Shown: positions 18,717 through 26,836 of the stretch, one piece after another
Position numbering within the stretch: position 1 is the stretch's first letter
Layout: each line of letters begins with the position of its first letter
Assembly (NCBI RefSeq): GCF_900155425.1
Contig: NZ_LT700191.1
Span: 1,449,198-1,513,197 of the forward strand
DNA from: Parabacteroides massiliensis
GTDB lineage: Bacteria > Bacteroidota > Bacteroidia > Bacteroidales > Tannerellaceae
Length of the DNA stretch: 64,000 nucleotides
Direction: 5' to 3'
Position numbers and translations under genes: made by a program
Notes under the pieces: model-generated
Told to the model about the DNA's origin: nothing
Databases searched by the model: none
What the model saw: only the letters and a program-made list of their open reading frames with translations

Positions 18717-19397
18717 TCAGAGCTTCCCTTCGTCCGAATAGCTGTAATAGTTGCCGTCGGACAGGACAATGTGGTCTAACAGCTGTACTTCGATCAGGCG
18801 GGCGGCGTCTCGGAGGCGTTGTGTCAGTAGGTCGTCCTGCCGGCTGGGATGAGAACAGCCCGAAGGATGGTTGTGGCAGACGATGATGCCTGCCGCAAGA
18901 GCATTGATCGCCGCTTTCAGGATGATGCGGAGGTCGGCGGATGTTTCGTTTGTCCCGCCTTGGCTTATCTTGAGCTTTTCGATTACCAAGGACGAACGGT
19001 TCGTAAGGGCGATCCATAATTCTTCGTGAGGAAGATCGCAGAGCAGGGGATGGAAGAGCTGGTAAGCGTCTTTGCTGGCCCGGATTGCCGGCCGTTGAAT
19101 CGGATCGCTGCCAGCGCGCCGTTTTCCCAGTTCGAGGGCTGCATTGATTATGGTCGCTTTGACTTGACCGATACCTTTGAACTTCGACTTCAGCTCTTTG
19201 ACGGATAATTTGCCTAAGGCATTCAGGTTGTTGTCGACCGAACCTAAAATACGTTGTGATAATTGGACTGCGGTTTCCTGGCTGTTGCCGGAACCGATCA
19301 GGATGGCAAGCAGTTCGGCATCGCTAAGGGAAGCAATACCTTTTAATAGCATTTTTTCGCGCGGGCGGTCTTCTTCTGCCCATTCTTTTATTTTCAT
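18717..19397 (-). CDS. radC: RadC-family JAB-domain protein
   Basis: The 226 residues have an N-terminal helix-hairpin-helix region (about 20-90, with GIGQVKA at 75-81) and a C-terminal JAB/MPN metalloprotease-like domain. The JAB domain shows the zinc motif HNHPSG (175-180) and a downstream Asp. RadC was once linked to DNA repair; its true role is unsettled, and many copies occur on or near mobile DNA. This copy is full length and in a housekeeping setting next to efp. No mobile genes are seen around it. Confidence 0.92.
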   Translation of the reverse strand: MKIKEWAEEDRPREKMLLKGIASLSDAELLAILIGSGNSQETAVQLSQRILGSVDNNLNALGKLSVKELKSKFKGIGQVKATIINAALELGKRRAGSDPIQRPAIRASKDAYQLFHPLLCDLPHEELWIALTNRSSLVIEKLKISQGGTNETSADLRIILKAAINALAAGIIVCHNHPSGCSHPSRQDDLLTQRLRDAARLIEVQLLDHIVLSDGNYYSYSDEGKL

Positions 19398-19419
19398 AGC
19401 AAGAAAGGTTTGGATGATT

Positions 19420-19483
19420 TTAGATTTATGATTTATGATTTATCTTGTCTACGCGTATAAATCATAAATCATAAATCATAAAT
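19420..19483. repeat. ATTTATG-family inverted short-word repeat between radC and efp
   Basis: Three tandem GATTTAT words (19423-19443) are followed after 13 bases by four tandem ATAAATC words (19457-19483). The two blocks can fold into a long A/T-only hairpin. The same structure recurs between mgtE and rsmA at 31642-31723. Confidence 0.8.
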
Positions 19484-19484
19484 T

Positions 19485-20048
19485 TTACCGGATACGTCCT
19501 ACATAAGAACCGTCCTGTGTATTGATTTCGATAACTTCACCTTCTTCAATGAACAACGGGACGCGTACTTCGGCTCCTGATTCCACTGTTGCAGGTTTCA
19601 GCGTGTTGGTTGCTGTATCACCTTTGATACCCGGTTCCGTATAAGTTACTTTCAACTGTACTTTTACAGGCATATCTGCAAACAGGACTGTTTCGGTTGA
19701 TGCGTCTGAAACAACGTCTACTATCTGGCCTTCGATCATGAAGTCTACACCGTTGATCAGGTCTTTGTCGATGATGACATCGTCGAAAGTTTCCTGGTTC
19801 ATGAAGTGATAGTGTTCGCCTTCCTGATAAGTATATTGATACGGGCGACGTTCTACGCGTACGTCTTCCAACTTTTCACCGATATTGAAACGACGTTCGA
19901 TCAGACCGCCTTTTACAACGTCTTTCAAAGTTGTACGCATAATCGTGTTACCTTTTCCCGGTTTTACGTGAAGAAAATCGACGCAGAAATAGAGTTTACC
20001 GTCCAGACGGATACATGTTCCTTTCTTGATGTCCTGTGAATTAATCAT
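19485..20048 (-). CDS. efp: Translation elongation factor P
   Basis: EF-P rescues ribosomes stalled on polyproline. The 187 residues have the three-domain EF-P layout. The KOW-like domain I carries a PGKGNT loop whose tip is Lys32, the position that is modified in other bacteria. The C-terminal OB domain carries the signature ending in VPLFIEEGEVIEINTQ. No EpmA/EpmB or EarP gene is nearby. A TACTTTTG box lies 54 bases before the start codon. Confidence 0.97.
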   Translation of the reverse strand: MINSQDIKKGTCIRLDGKLYFCVDFLHVKPGKGNTIMRTTLKDVVKGGLIERRFNIGEKLEDVRVERRPYQYTYQEGEHYHFMNQETFDDVIIDKDLINGVDFMIEGQIVDVVSDASTETVLFADMPVKVQLKVTYTEPGIKGDTATNTLKPATVESGAEVRVPLFIEEGEVIEINTQDGSYVGRIR

Positions 20049-20101
20049 ACTAATGTGCTTTATATTATATTGTTAATTTATCTCGCGATGGATTTTGGGT
20101 G

Positions 20102-20109
20102 CAAAAGTA
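20102..20109 (-). promoter_or_regulatory. -7 box of efp
   Basis: TACTTTTG on the minus strand, 53 bases before the efp ATG, matches TAnnTTTG. Confidence 0.5.
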
Positions 20110-20180
20110 GTGTTTTCCTCTTAAAGTAGCAATAAACTTTTGCATTTTTTATTTGGAAATAGGTTGCAAATCAGTTTGAT

Positions 20181-20201
20181 ATCCCGGCTCATGTCCGGGA
20201 T
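20181..20201 (-). terminator. Short hairpin after lrgB
   Basis: ATCCCGG (20181-20187) pairs with CCGGGAT (20195-20201) 11 bases beyond the lrgB stop codon. There is no U-run, so termination here is uncertain. Confidence 0.35.
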
Positions 20202-20211
20202 GGGAGGGAAG

Positions 20212-20910
20212 TTAGAAAAGTGAAATAATAAAGCTGATAACCGGAACGAGGATTGCCGTCATGATTCCCATCAAGCCGATGGCCAGTCCACTCAAAGCTC
20301 CTTCCACCGCACCGATCTGGATCGCGACGGAAGTGCCTACCCCATGCGAAGAAGCACCCAACGCCAATCCTTTGGCTATACGGCTTTCGATGCCTAACAC
20401 TTTCATTACGAACGGCCCGACGATACTGCCGAATATTCCGACCGCAACTACTATGACGGCCGTCAGGGAAGGAATGCCGCCGGACTTCTCGGCAATGCCC
20501 ATCGCAATCGGCGTCGTGACCGACTTCGGTTCGAGCGTGGCGACCAACGCAGCGTCTGCCCCCATCAACTCGCCGATTGCTATGACGCTGATGATCCCGA
20601 CAATCGCCCCGACAAAGACAGATGTCAGGATAGAAACCACATTTCCCTTCAGGTATTGGATCTGTTCATACAGCACATACCCCAGCGCCACGACCGACGG
20701 CCCCAGAAGGAAATGAATCAGGTGGCTGCCTTTCTGGAACGATTCGTATTCGATATCCATCGCTTTCAAAACAAGGATAATGACGAAGATGGAGGTGATA
20801 AGCGGGTGCAGCAGGCAGATACGTGTCTTTTTGTACAGAGCCAAAGACGCCAGATAAGTACCGACCACCAAAGTCAGCGAGAATACTTCCGATTGTGCCA
20901 GGTTATTCAT
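20212..20910 (-). CDS. lrgB: LrgB/CidB-family membrane protein
   Basis: The 232 residues are almost entirely membrane helices (about six). They carry the conserved EPKSVTTPIAMGIAEKSGG block (about 127-145) and the GASSHGVGTSVA block (about 186-197) of the LrgB family. LrgAB/CidAB proteins were named for modulating murein hydrolase activity and cell death in Staphylococcus; more recent work links them to export of small metabolites such as pyruvate or glycolate. Which applies here is unknown. The start overlaps the lrgA reading frame by 8 bases, so the pair is translationally coupled. Confidence 0.92.
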   Translation of the reverse strand: MNNLAQSEVFSLTLVVGTYLASLALYKKTRICLLHPLITSIFVIILVLKAMDIEYESFQKGSHLIHFLLGPSVVALGYVLYEQIQYLKGNVVSILTSVFVGAIVGIISVIAIGELMGADAALVATLEPKSVTTPIAMGIAEKSGGIPSLTAVIVVAVGIFGSIVGPFVMKVLGIESRIAKGLALGASSHGVGTSVAIQIGAVEGALSGLAIGLMGIMTAILVPVISFIISLF

Positions 20911-21253
20911 TTCTGTCCGTCTCCTTTCCTAATTTTTGCTGGACGAGTGCCACGCTGGCAATTACGAGTATGGTACTGACCACGGAGGCTGTTACGATCA
21001 CAACCCAATACTGTGAGATGATGCCGAGCGAATTCATCAACCCCACACCTGCCGGCAAGAAAAAAAGCCCCATGTTTTCGGTCAGAAGCGTGGAGAGCTT
21101 CTTCACTTTGTTCGGCTTGACGACCTTGAATGCCAGTGCCAGAAATAACAACACCATTCCGATTACGCTACCCGGGATGAACCCGTCGATAAAGTAGCTG
21201 ATAAACTCCCCTGTAAAGTAGAAGAAGAGAATGTAAAATGCTTCTATTAGCAT
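20903..21253 (-). CDS. lrgA: CidA/LrgA-family holin-like membrane protein
   Basis: This 116-residue protein has four predicted membrane helices and the family motif PGSVIGMVLLFLAL (about 28-41). A conserved short loop follows, with FFLPAGVGLMN (about 74-84). It is the usual small partner of LrgB, encoded by the next gene with an 8-base overlap. A TATCTTTG box precedes it. The holin comparison is based on topology. Confidence 0.9.
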   Translation of the reverse strand: MLIEAFYILFFYFTGEFISYFIDGFIPGSVIGMVLLFLALAFKVVKPNKVKKLSTLLTENMGLFFLPAGVGLMNSLGIISQYWVVIVTASVVSTILVIASVALVQQKLGKETDRNE

Positions 21254-21281
21254 ATTCTTGCTGTTTTTTAGATAACCGCTG

Positions 21282-21289
21282 CAAAGATA
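21282..21289 (-). promoter_or_regulatory. -7 box of lrgAB
   Basis: TATCTTTG on the minus strand, 29 bases before the lrgA ATG, matches TAnnTTTG. Confidence 0.5.
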
Positions 21290-21475
21290 ATACCTTTGTT
21301 GAAATTATGTTCTACAACATATATTTTTAAATTCGATTTTAACAAATTCTGAGTAATTCTCGGTTGTGCATGGAACAGGACGGAGGGGCGTGTCCAGACC
21401 GGATTGGCCGGCTGTCCAACGGTTCGGTGCTTTCGCATTGCCCGCGTAACGGCTTGCCTGAGAACAGTGGGCATA

Positions 21476-21509
21476 TTTGACCGATACATGAAAATTATTC
21501 CTATATTTG
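21476..21509 (+). promoter_or_regulatory. Promoter of the locus 2 sigma factor gene
   Basis: TTTG (21476-21479), 22 spacer bases and TATATTTG (21502-21509) give one of the best full promoter matches in the window, 42 bases before the sigma factor ATG. The rest of the 298-base gap shows no gene. Confidence 0.65.
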
Positions 21510-21551
21510 TTGCCATAAGTTATCTTGTAGATTGAAAAACTGAATGGGAAA

Positions 21552-22091
21552 ATGGTCGATGAACTGCTTTTTGAGCAATTATTTCGGATGTATTATGCGG
21601 ACCTGTGTCGCTATGCATCCCGTTATTTGCCGGATAAACAATTAGTAGAAGACATTGTCCAAAACTTTTTTATTGCCGTTTGGGAAAAAGAAAACCTGAC
21701 AGTCAACAAGGAGAACTTTCTACCCTATGCTTATCGTTCCGTTTATAACCGTTGCTTGAACTATTATAAAGCCGAATTATCGAAAGAGAGTTTTTTAGCC
21801 TCGCTCCTGGAAGAGTGGGACGGACAAATAGAGGAAGATGATGATTTCCCCTATAAACAAGAAGTGCGTGAAGCTCTTCGGAAGTTGCCGCCTAAATGCA
21901 GGCAGATATTCCTTCTTAAATGCATAAAGGGTTTGAAATATAAGGAAATTGCCGATATATGCGGAATATCGGTCAATACAGTCAAATATCATTTGGGAGA
22001 GGCTTTCCGGATCATGCGGGAAGAACTGAATGGCCTATCGGGATGTATTCTGCTTTTTATGATGACGAAGGCTCTTGACATTGTCGTGTGA
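21552..22091 (+). CDS. ECF-type RNA polymerase sigma-70 factor (locus 2)
   Basis: This 179-residue protein has region 2 (about 8-75, FRMYYADLCRYASRYLPDK with the DIVQNFFIAVWE helix) and region 4 (about 108-160, LPPKCRQIFLLKCIKGLKYKEIADICGIS with a helix-turn-helix). It belongs to the Bacteroides sigma group that controls Sus-type loci. A FecR gene follows after 144 bases, then susC and susD on the same strand. It would activate the susC promoter once freed from FecR. Confidence 0.95.
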   Translation: MVDELLFEQLFRMYYADLCRYASRYLPDKQLVEDIVQNFFIAVWEKENLTVNKENFLPYAYRSVYNRCLNYYKAELSKESFLASLLEEWDGQIEEDDDFPYKQEVREALRKLPPKCRQIFLLKCIKGLKYKEIADICGISVNTVKYHLGEAFRIMREELNGLSGCILLFMMTKALDIVV

Positions 22092-22235
22092 ATATTCGAC
22101 GTTGCCGGGAATATGTCCGACATTGCCGAAAACAGATTACATGCAGGCAAAATTTTGAATACCCCCGCAAAAAAAGTTTATTTTTTCCTACCCATTTCCC
22201 AATCCTCTGTTGTCATATAATAAAAAGCACTGCAA

Positions 22236-23429
22236 ATGAAGTCAGAAACGATATATGAGATCATGCTGTCTGTCTTGGCGGGAGAAGCGACCGGAGACGA
22301 GCATCGCCTGTTGAATGAATGGCTTGCTCGTTCGGAGGCCAACAAGCGGGAGTTTGAGCAAATGAGTAAATTATATCGTAGCTTCGAGGTTGTCGGAAAA
22401 CAAGATGATTCGGAGTTTGACGTCGGATTGGCTTGGATGAAGGTTCGCAGCCAGACGGTGGACAAGAAGAGGAAGAAGAAACAGTTCGACTTGAAGCGTT
22501 GGTTGTCTTACGCGGCTTTGGTCGCTGTCCTGTTTACGGTCGGGTTTTATTTTATGGACAGGCCGGCTGAGCGGGAGTGGATTGCCGGGTCGGATGTATT
22601 GGAAAACATAAATCAACCGACTTTATTGTTGGATAACGGAGAACAGATTCCGTTGAAGCAAGATAGTTTCTCGATTCAGCAGGGGAATACGAAGATTCGG
22701 AATAATCTGGTCGGCCAGCTTTCGTATGAGTCGGACAAGAAGCCGTCTTCGGGTGAAGAAAAGCAGTCTTGGAACCATTTGATGATACCGAAAGGCAATG
22801 CTTACGAGCTGGAATTGGCGGATGGAACGCACGTCTGGTTGAATGCGGAATCGGAATTATCTTATCCGACCCGCTTTACAGGAGAAACGCGTGAGGTCCG
22901 GTTGAGAGGTGAGGCGTTTTTTGATGTGGCTAAAAATCCGGACTGTCCGTTTGTGGTCAGGACGGACGATGTCGCTGTCCGGGTTTTGGGAACCTCTTTC
23001 AATGTCTCGGCCTATCGGTCCGAACAAACGGCCAGTGTCACCTTGGTGGGCGGTTCTGTGGCTGTAAAAGCGAATAAAGGCGAAGAATTCCGGATAGTTC
23101 CTTCCGAACAGTTTTGTTATGACAAGAACAGCCGCAAATCCGGAATACAGGTCGTAGATACCGAACTGTATACTTCTTGGACAAAAGGAGAGTATGTTTT
23201 CAAGAATGCTACATTAGATGAAATATTTAATAAATTATTGCATTGGTATGATTTTTCCGTCCGGTATCAAAACGAACAGTTGAAGAATAAGCATTTTTCT
23301 TTGGTCGTAGATCGGAGAATCAGCCTGGAGCAATTGCTGGAGTTGATCAGTTTTACTTCAGACGTGCAATTGGAACAAAATCAAGGGAATATTATTATTG
23401 TTAAACAAAAAGGAGGGGAGGTGCGATGA
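22236..23429 (+). CDS. FecR-family anti-sigma factor (locus 2)
   Basis: The 397-residue protein has a cytoplasmic N-terminal part (about 1-85). One membrane helix follows (about 90-108, LSYAALVAVLFTVGFYFM). The periplasmic FecR domain (about 185-285) contains ELADGTHVWLNAESELSYP and GEAFFDVAKNPDCPF, and the C-terminal domain (about 320-397) ends in NIIIVKQKGG. It is longer than the locus 1 homologue because of a linker after the membrane helix. It should inhibit the upstream sigma factor until SusC signals. Confidence 0.95.
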   Translation: MKSETIYEIMLSVLAGEATGDEHRLLNEWLARSEANKREFEQMSKLYRSFEVVGKQDDSEFDVGLAWMKVRSQTVDKKRKKKQFDLKRWLSYAALVAVLFTVGFYFMDRPAEREWIAGSDVLENINQPTLLLDNGEQIPLKQDSFSIQQGNTKIRNNLVGQLSYESDKKPSSGEEKQSWNHLMIPKGNAYELELADGTHVWLNAESELSYPTRFTGETREVRLRGEAFFDVAKNPDCPFVVRTDDVAVRVLGTSFNVSAYRSEQTASVTLVGGSVAVKANKGEEFRIVPSEQFCYDKNSRKSGIQVVDTELYTSWTKGEYVFKNATLDEIFNKLLHWYDFSVRYQNEQLKNKHFSLVVDRRISLEQLLELISFTSDVQLEQNQGNIIIVKQKGGEVR

Positions 23430-23442
23430 TCCGAATATCATG

Positions 23443-23484
23443 AAAAAACACGTAAGGAGGCAGTATGTACCAGATACTGCCTCC
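23443..23484 (-). terminator. Rho-independent terminator on the minus strand between fecR and susC
   Basis: GGAGGCAGTAT (23456-23466) pairs perfectly over 11 bp with ATACTGCCTCC (23474-23484). On the minus strand the stem is followed by a T-rich tract ending in six T (23448 to 23443). On the plus strand no T-run follows, so the terminator points against the operon, as in locus 1. Confidence 0.7.
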
Positions 23485-23530
23485 CGTAACAGATTTGCTA
23501 AAAAAATTTTATAACTCAGTTTAAACCTGT
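23443..23530 (-). ncRNA. Candidate DonS-like cis-antisense small RNA to the susC leader (locus 2)
   Basis: A minus-strand -7 box TAAATTTG (23544 to 23537) and the minus-oriented terminator would bound an RNA of about 88 nt. It would be fully complementary to the leader of the susC mRNA. No minus-strand gene ends here. No TTTG is seen at the -33 position, so the promoter is weaker evidence than in locus 1. The position between fecR and susC, the size and the overlap of the -7 box with the susC start codon all match locus 1. The RNA is inferred. Confidence 0.45.
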
Positions 23531-23536
23531 AATGTA

Positions 23537-23544
23537 CAAATTTA
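23537..23544 (-). promoter_or_regulatory. -7 box of the candidate locus 2 antisense RNA
   Basis: TAAATTTG on the minus strand matches TAnnTTTG. Its first base pairs with the A of the susC ATG at 23544, giving the same CAAAnnTATG arrangement as locus 1. Confidence 0.45.
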
Positions 23545-26500
23545 TGGAAAAAAGCAGACATGGGGCTTTAGTGTATGCACAAAAAGTCTTAAAGCGCTCA
23601 TTATTTTTATTTTTACTCATCAATTTATTAAGTGTCTCGCCGGCAGTTTCAGCTTCAACAAGCCTTTTAGAGCAAGAGTACACATTGAATTTATCTTTTA
23701 AGAACGCTCGTTTAGAGCAAGTTCTGGATGCTATTATGAAACAGTCGGGCGTGAAAATAGCCTACAGCAGTGATGAACTTCAGAAGGACCGGGTGGTTTC
23801 AGTGGATATCCGGACAACGGATATATTGACAGCACTGCGCACTGTGTTGGGAGACGGTTATTCTTTTAAACAAATCGAAGACTATATTGCGATAGGAAAG
23901 AAAACAGTTTCCGATTCATCGGAAACCGTCAGCAATGTTGCTGACGATCGGAATTGGATTATCCAAGGACAGGTTTTGGAAAACTCCGAACCGCCTTTTC
24001 CACTCCCCGGAGTGAATATTTTGGTCAAAGGTACTTCTTTGGGAACGGTCAGTGATGGCAATGGATATTTTAACATAAAGGCAAAAAGAGGGGATGTGCT
24101 GGTTTTCCGATATGTCGGATTTAAGGATTATGAATATGTCGTGTCACGTGCGATCAGCAACTTGACGGTTTCTTTGAGTTCAGACGCAGAACTGTTGGAT
24201 GAAATCGTGGTGACCGGTATTTCGGAGGAAAAGAAGTTGAACTCGATTTCTTCAATTTCCTCTTTGGATGTTTCTAAAAACATGTCTTCGAAGCCGATTA
24301 CTTCTCTTTCCCAGTCTTTGCAAGGCGGCATCACAGGTTTGAATGTAACGCAAGGATCCGGTTTGCCGGGTGCCGATGCTGCCACGATTAAGATCCGTGG
24401 TATTTCTTCGTTGGAAACCAATAACGACCCGTTGGTGTTGGTCGATGGCATTCCGATGGACATGAATCAATTGGATCCGAATACGATTGAGAGTGTCACG
24501 GTTTTGAAAGATGCTGCCGCAGCTGCCATCTATGGTGCTCGTGCTGCTAACGGCGTTATCGTAGTAAAGACGAAACGAGGTATGCCGGGCAAGGTAAACG
24601 TTTCTTATAATGGTTATGTGGGTTTGCAGCAGGCCACTTATTTGCCTAAATTTATCGATGGCGCCGGTTATATGGAGATGGTGAATGCAGCCAATTTGAA
24701 TATCGGTGGAAATGCGGTTTATTCCCAGGAAGCGATTGACGCAACCCGCAATCATACGGATCCGATCAACTATCCGGATACGGATTGGGCGGATTGGTTG
24801 TTTAAGAACGGTTCTGTGCAGAGCCATTCCGTAGCCGTTTCCGGCGGTAGCAACTTGGCACGTTTTGCTTTGACGGTTAATTATCTGAAAAACAATGGTC
24901 TGGTAGAGAACACAAACTCCGATCGGTTGAATATCCGGGCTAATACGTCTGTCAACTTGTTGGACAACCTGTCGGTCAACATGGACTTCAATTCCTATCG
25001 TACTAATCGGGAAAAACCGTTGTTCGACAGCGGGGGCGATATTTTTACCTATATCTATCGTACACCGCCGACGACAGTGATCCACTATCCGAAGAAAGAG
25101 GGGAGCGATATTGTGTATTATGGAAATAGGCCGGAACAACGAAATCCGGCAGCTATTATCGAACGCGGCGGTATCCGTACGAACTTGGAAGATAATATCA
25201 GCATTAACATTGCACCGCGTTGGGAGATTATTCCGAAATTGATTGTCCGCGGACAATATTCGTATCGTATCAGCAGCAGTGCACAGCGTGACGAACGTGA
25301 AGCCTATAACTTCTTCGATTATAACTCCGGCGCTTTTCTGCAAACCTGGGGCGCATCCTACAGTGCTTCGAAAGACCGTTCCAGCTATTACTATTTGGGA
25401 GGGACGGCCGAATATACTTTTGAACGGCAGAAGCATCGCCTGTTTGCCATCGCCGGCTACAACCAGGAGTTGACCAATACCGGAGATTGGGATCGCTATT
25501 CAATGGTTTCTGTCTTTGCAAAAGCAAACTATACGTTCAATTCCCGTTATTTGCTGGAAGCGACCGTACGTCGTGACGGTTCTTCCCGTTTTGGAAAAGG
25601 AAATAAATTCGGTGTGTTTCCGTCGGTCGGTGGCGGTTGGAACCTACATGAAGAGTCGTTTATGAAGTCGTTGAAAAGCAAAGTGAACGAATTTAAGGTG
25701 AGAGCATCTTACGGTTTGCTGGGAAATGAAAACATCGGACTGTACAAATATCAATCGTTGATTAATGCCAGTAACGGAAATGAAACGGTTTTCGGAAATC
25801 CGGATATTACGTGGGAAACAGTCCACATGCTGAACATTGGTGCCGATATCCGTTTGTTTAAAGATTTGGCGATTACGTTCGATTATTATAACAAGTTGAC
25901 TACGGATATGATCATCACGCCGCCGACTTCCTATATCGGAGGTATGTCTTCAGCCCCGTTGAACTCCGGTAAAGTTCGCAACAGAGGTTGGGAATTGGAT
26001 ATGGTCTATGGAAAAAGTCTGACAAAAGATTTCGGATTCGATGTACATCTCGGTTTGTCTCAAAACAAAAATAAAATTGAAGATCTTTTTGGTGCGCCTT
26101 ATGATAACGGAGACCGCATTCACCAAGTGGGATATGCTTTAAATAGCTATTATGTGTATCCGACAGCCGGTTTGCTGCAAGAGAGCGATTTCACGACAGA
26201 CGAATCGGGAAATATGGTTCCTAAAGAGGGCGTGGTTATTTTTGACGGTCAGAAACCGGGTGATATTCATTATGTCGATCAGAATGGTGACGGACGTATC
26301 ACGACTGACGACCGGGTGATTCGAGGAGATGCACAGCCGAAACTGAACTATTTTGCCAATGTTACGTTGGATTATAAGAAGTGGACGTTGGAAGTTCTGT
26401 TCCAAGGCGTGCAAGGCGTTGACGCTTATTATTCGGAACCCTATTCTTTCGGCTTGAACGTGGGAGGAGACGGTCAGACACCATTGGCTGTTCAGCGTGA

Positions 26501-26816
26501 TTATTGGACACCGGCCAACACGACGGCCCGCTATCCGCGCATGGCTCCTAATTCTTCGTATGGCAGCAACCATCATACGTCTGATTTCTGGCATTTTGAT
26601 GCAAGTTATTGTCGTGTGAAATATATACAGTTAGGCTATATGTTTGATCAGATGGGATTGAAAAAGATCGGTATCGGCAATATCTGTGTGTATGCGAACT
26701 TGCAGAATCCGTTTACATTCAGCAAAGAAAAACTGGTGGATCCGGAGAGCCGTGGACAGCGTGGCTCTTATCCGTTGGTAAAAACCTATTCTTTGGGACT
26801 TAGCTTGAATTTCTAA
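23544..26816 (+). CDS. SusC/RagA-family TonB-dependent outer membrane transporter with STN domain (locus 2)
   Basis: This transporter has about 1090 residues. After the signal peptide it has an STN domain (about 45-125, with LEQVLDAIMKQSGVKIAYSS) for FecR signalling and a carboxypeptidase-regulatory-like domain (about 145-215). A TonB-box region with LDEIVVTGISEEKK, a plug domain (VTVLKDAAAAAIYGARAANG) and the beta-barrel ending in YSLGLSLNF follow. I chose ATG at 23544 rather than the in-frame ATG at 23532 because MEKSRHG then precedes the positive and hydrophobic signal region, and the spacing matches locus 1. It ends one base into an alternative susD start (TAATG). Confidence 0.95.
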   Translation: MEKSRHGALVYAQKVLKRSLFLFLLINLLSVSPAVSASTSLLEQEYTLNLSFKNARLEQVLDAIMKQSGVKIAYSSDELQKDRVVSVDIRTTDILTALRTVLGDGYSFKQIEDYIAIGKKTVSDSSETVSNVADDRNWIIQGQVLENSEPPFPLPGVNILVKGTSLGTVSDGNGYFNIKAKRGDVLVFRYVGFKDYEYVVSRAISNLTVSLSSDAELLDEIVVTGISEEKKLNSISSISSLDVSKNMSSKPITSLSQSLQGGITGLNVTQGSGLPGADAATIKIRGISSLETNNDPLVLVDGIPMDMNQLDPNTIESVTVLKDAAAAAIYGARAANGVIVVKTKRGMPGKVNVSYNGYVGLQQATYLPKFIDGAGYMEMVNAANLNIGGNAVYSQEAIDATRNHTDPINYPDTDWADWLFKNGSVQSHSVAVSGGSNLARFALTVNYLKNNGLVENTNSDRLNIRANTSVNLLDNLSVNMDFNSYRTNREKPLFDSGGDIFTYIYRTPPTTVIHYPKKEGSDIVYYGNRPEQRNPAAIIERGGIRTNLEDNISINIAPRWEIIPKLIVRGQYSYRISSSAQRDEREAYNFFDYNSGAFLQTWGASYSASKDRSSYYYLGGTAEYTFERQKHRLFAIAGYNQELTNTGDWDRYSMVSVFAKANYTFNSRYLLEATVRRDGSSRFGKGNKFGVFPSVGGGWNLHEESFMKSLKSKVNEFKVRASYGLLGNENIGLYKYQSLINASNGNETVFGNPDITWETVHMLNIGADIRLFKDLAITFDYYNKLTTDMIITPPTSYIGGMSSAPLNSGKVRNRGWELDMVYGKSLTKDFGFDVHLGLSQNKNKIEDLFGAPYDNGDRIHQVGYALNSYYVYPTAGLLQESDFTTDESGNMVPKEGVVIFDGQKPGDIHYVDQNGDGRITTDDRVIRGDAQPKLNYFANVTLDYKKWTLEVLFQGVQGVDAYYSEPYSFGLNVGGDGQTPLAVQRDYWTPANTTARYPRMAPNSSYGSNHHTSDFWHFDASYCRVKYIQLGYMFDQMGLKKIGIGNICVYANLQNPFTFSKEKLVDPESRGQRGSYPLVKTYSLGLSLNF

Positions 26817-26836
26817 TGATAAATAGATATAAGATT

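Noticed and set aside
24252-25436. A 394-residue minus-strand frame
   Set aside because: It is antisense to the locus 2 susC barrel, whose protein is clearly conserved, and its composition is that of a shadow frame.
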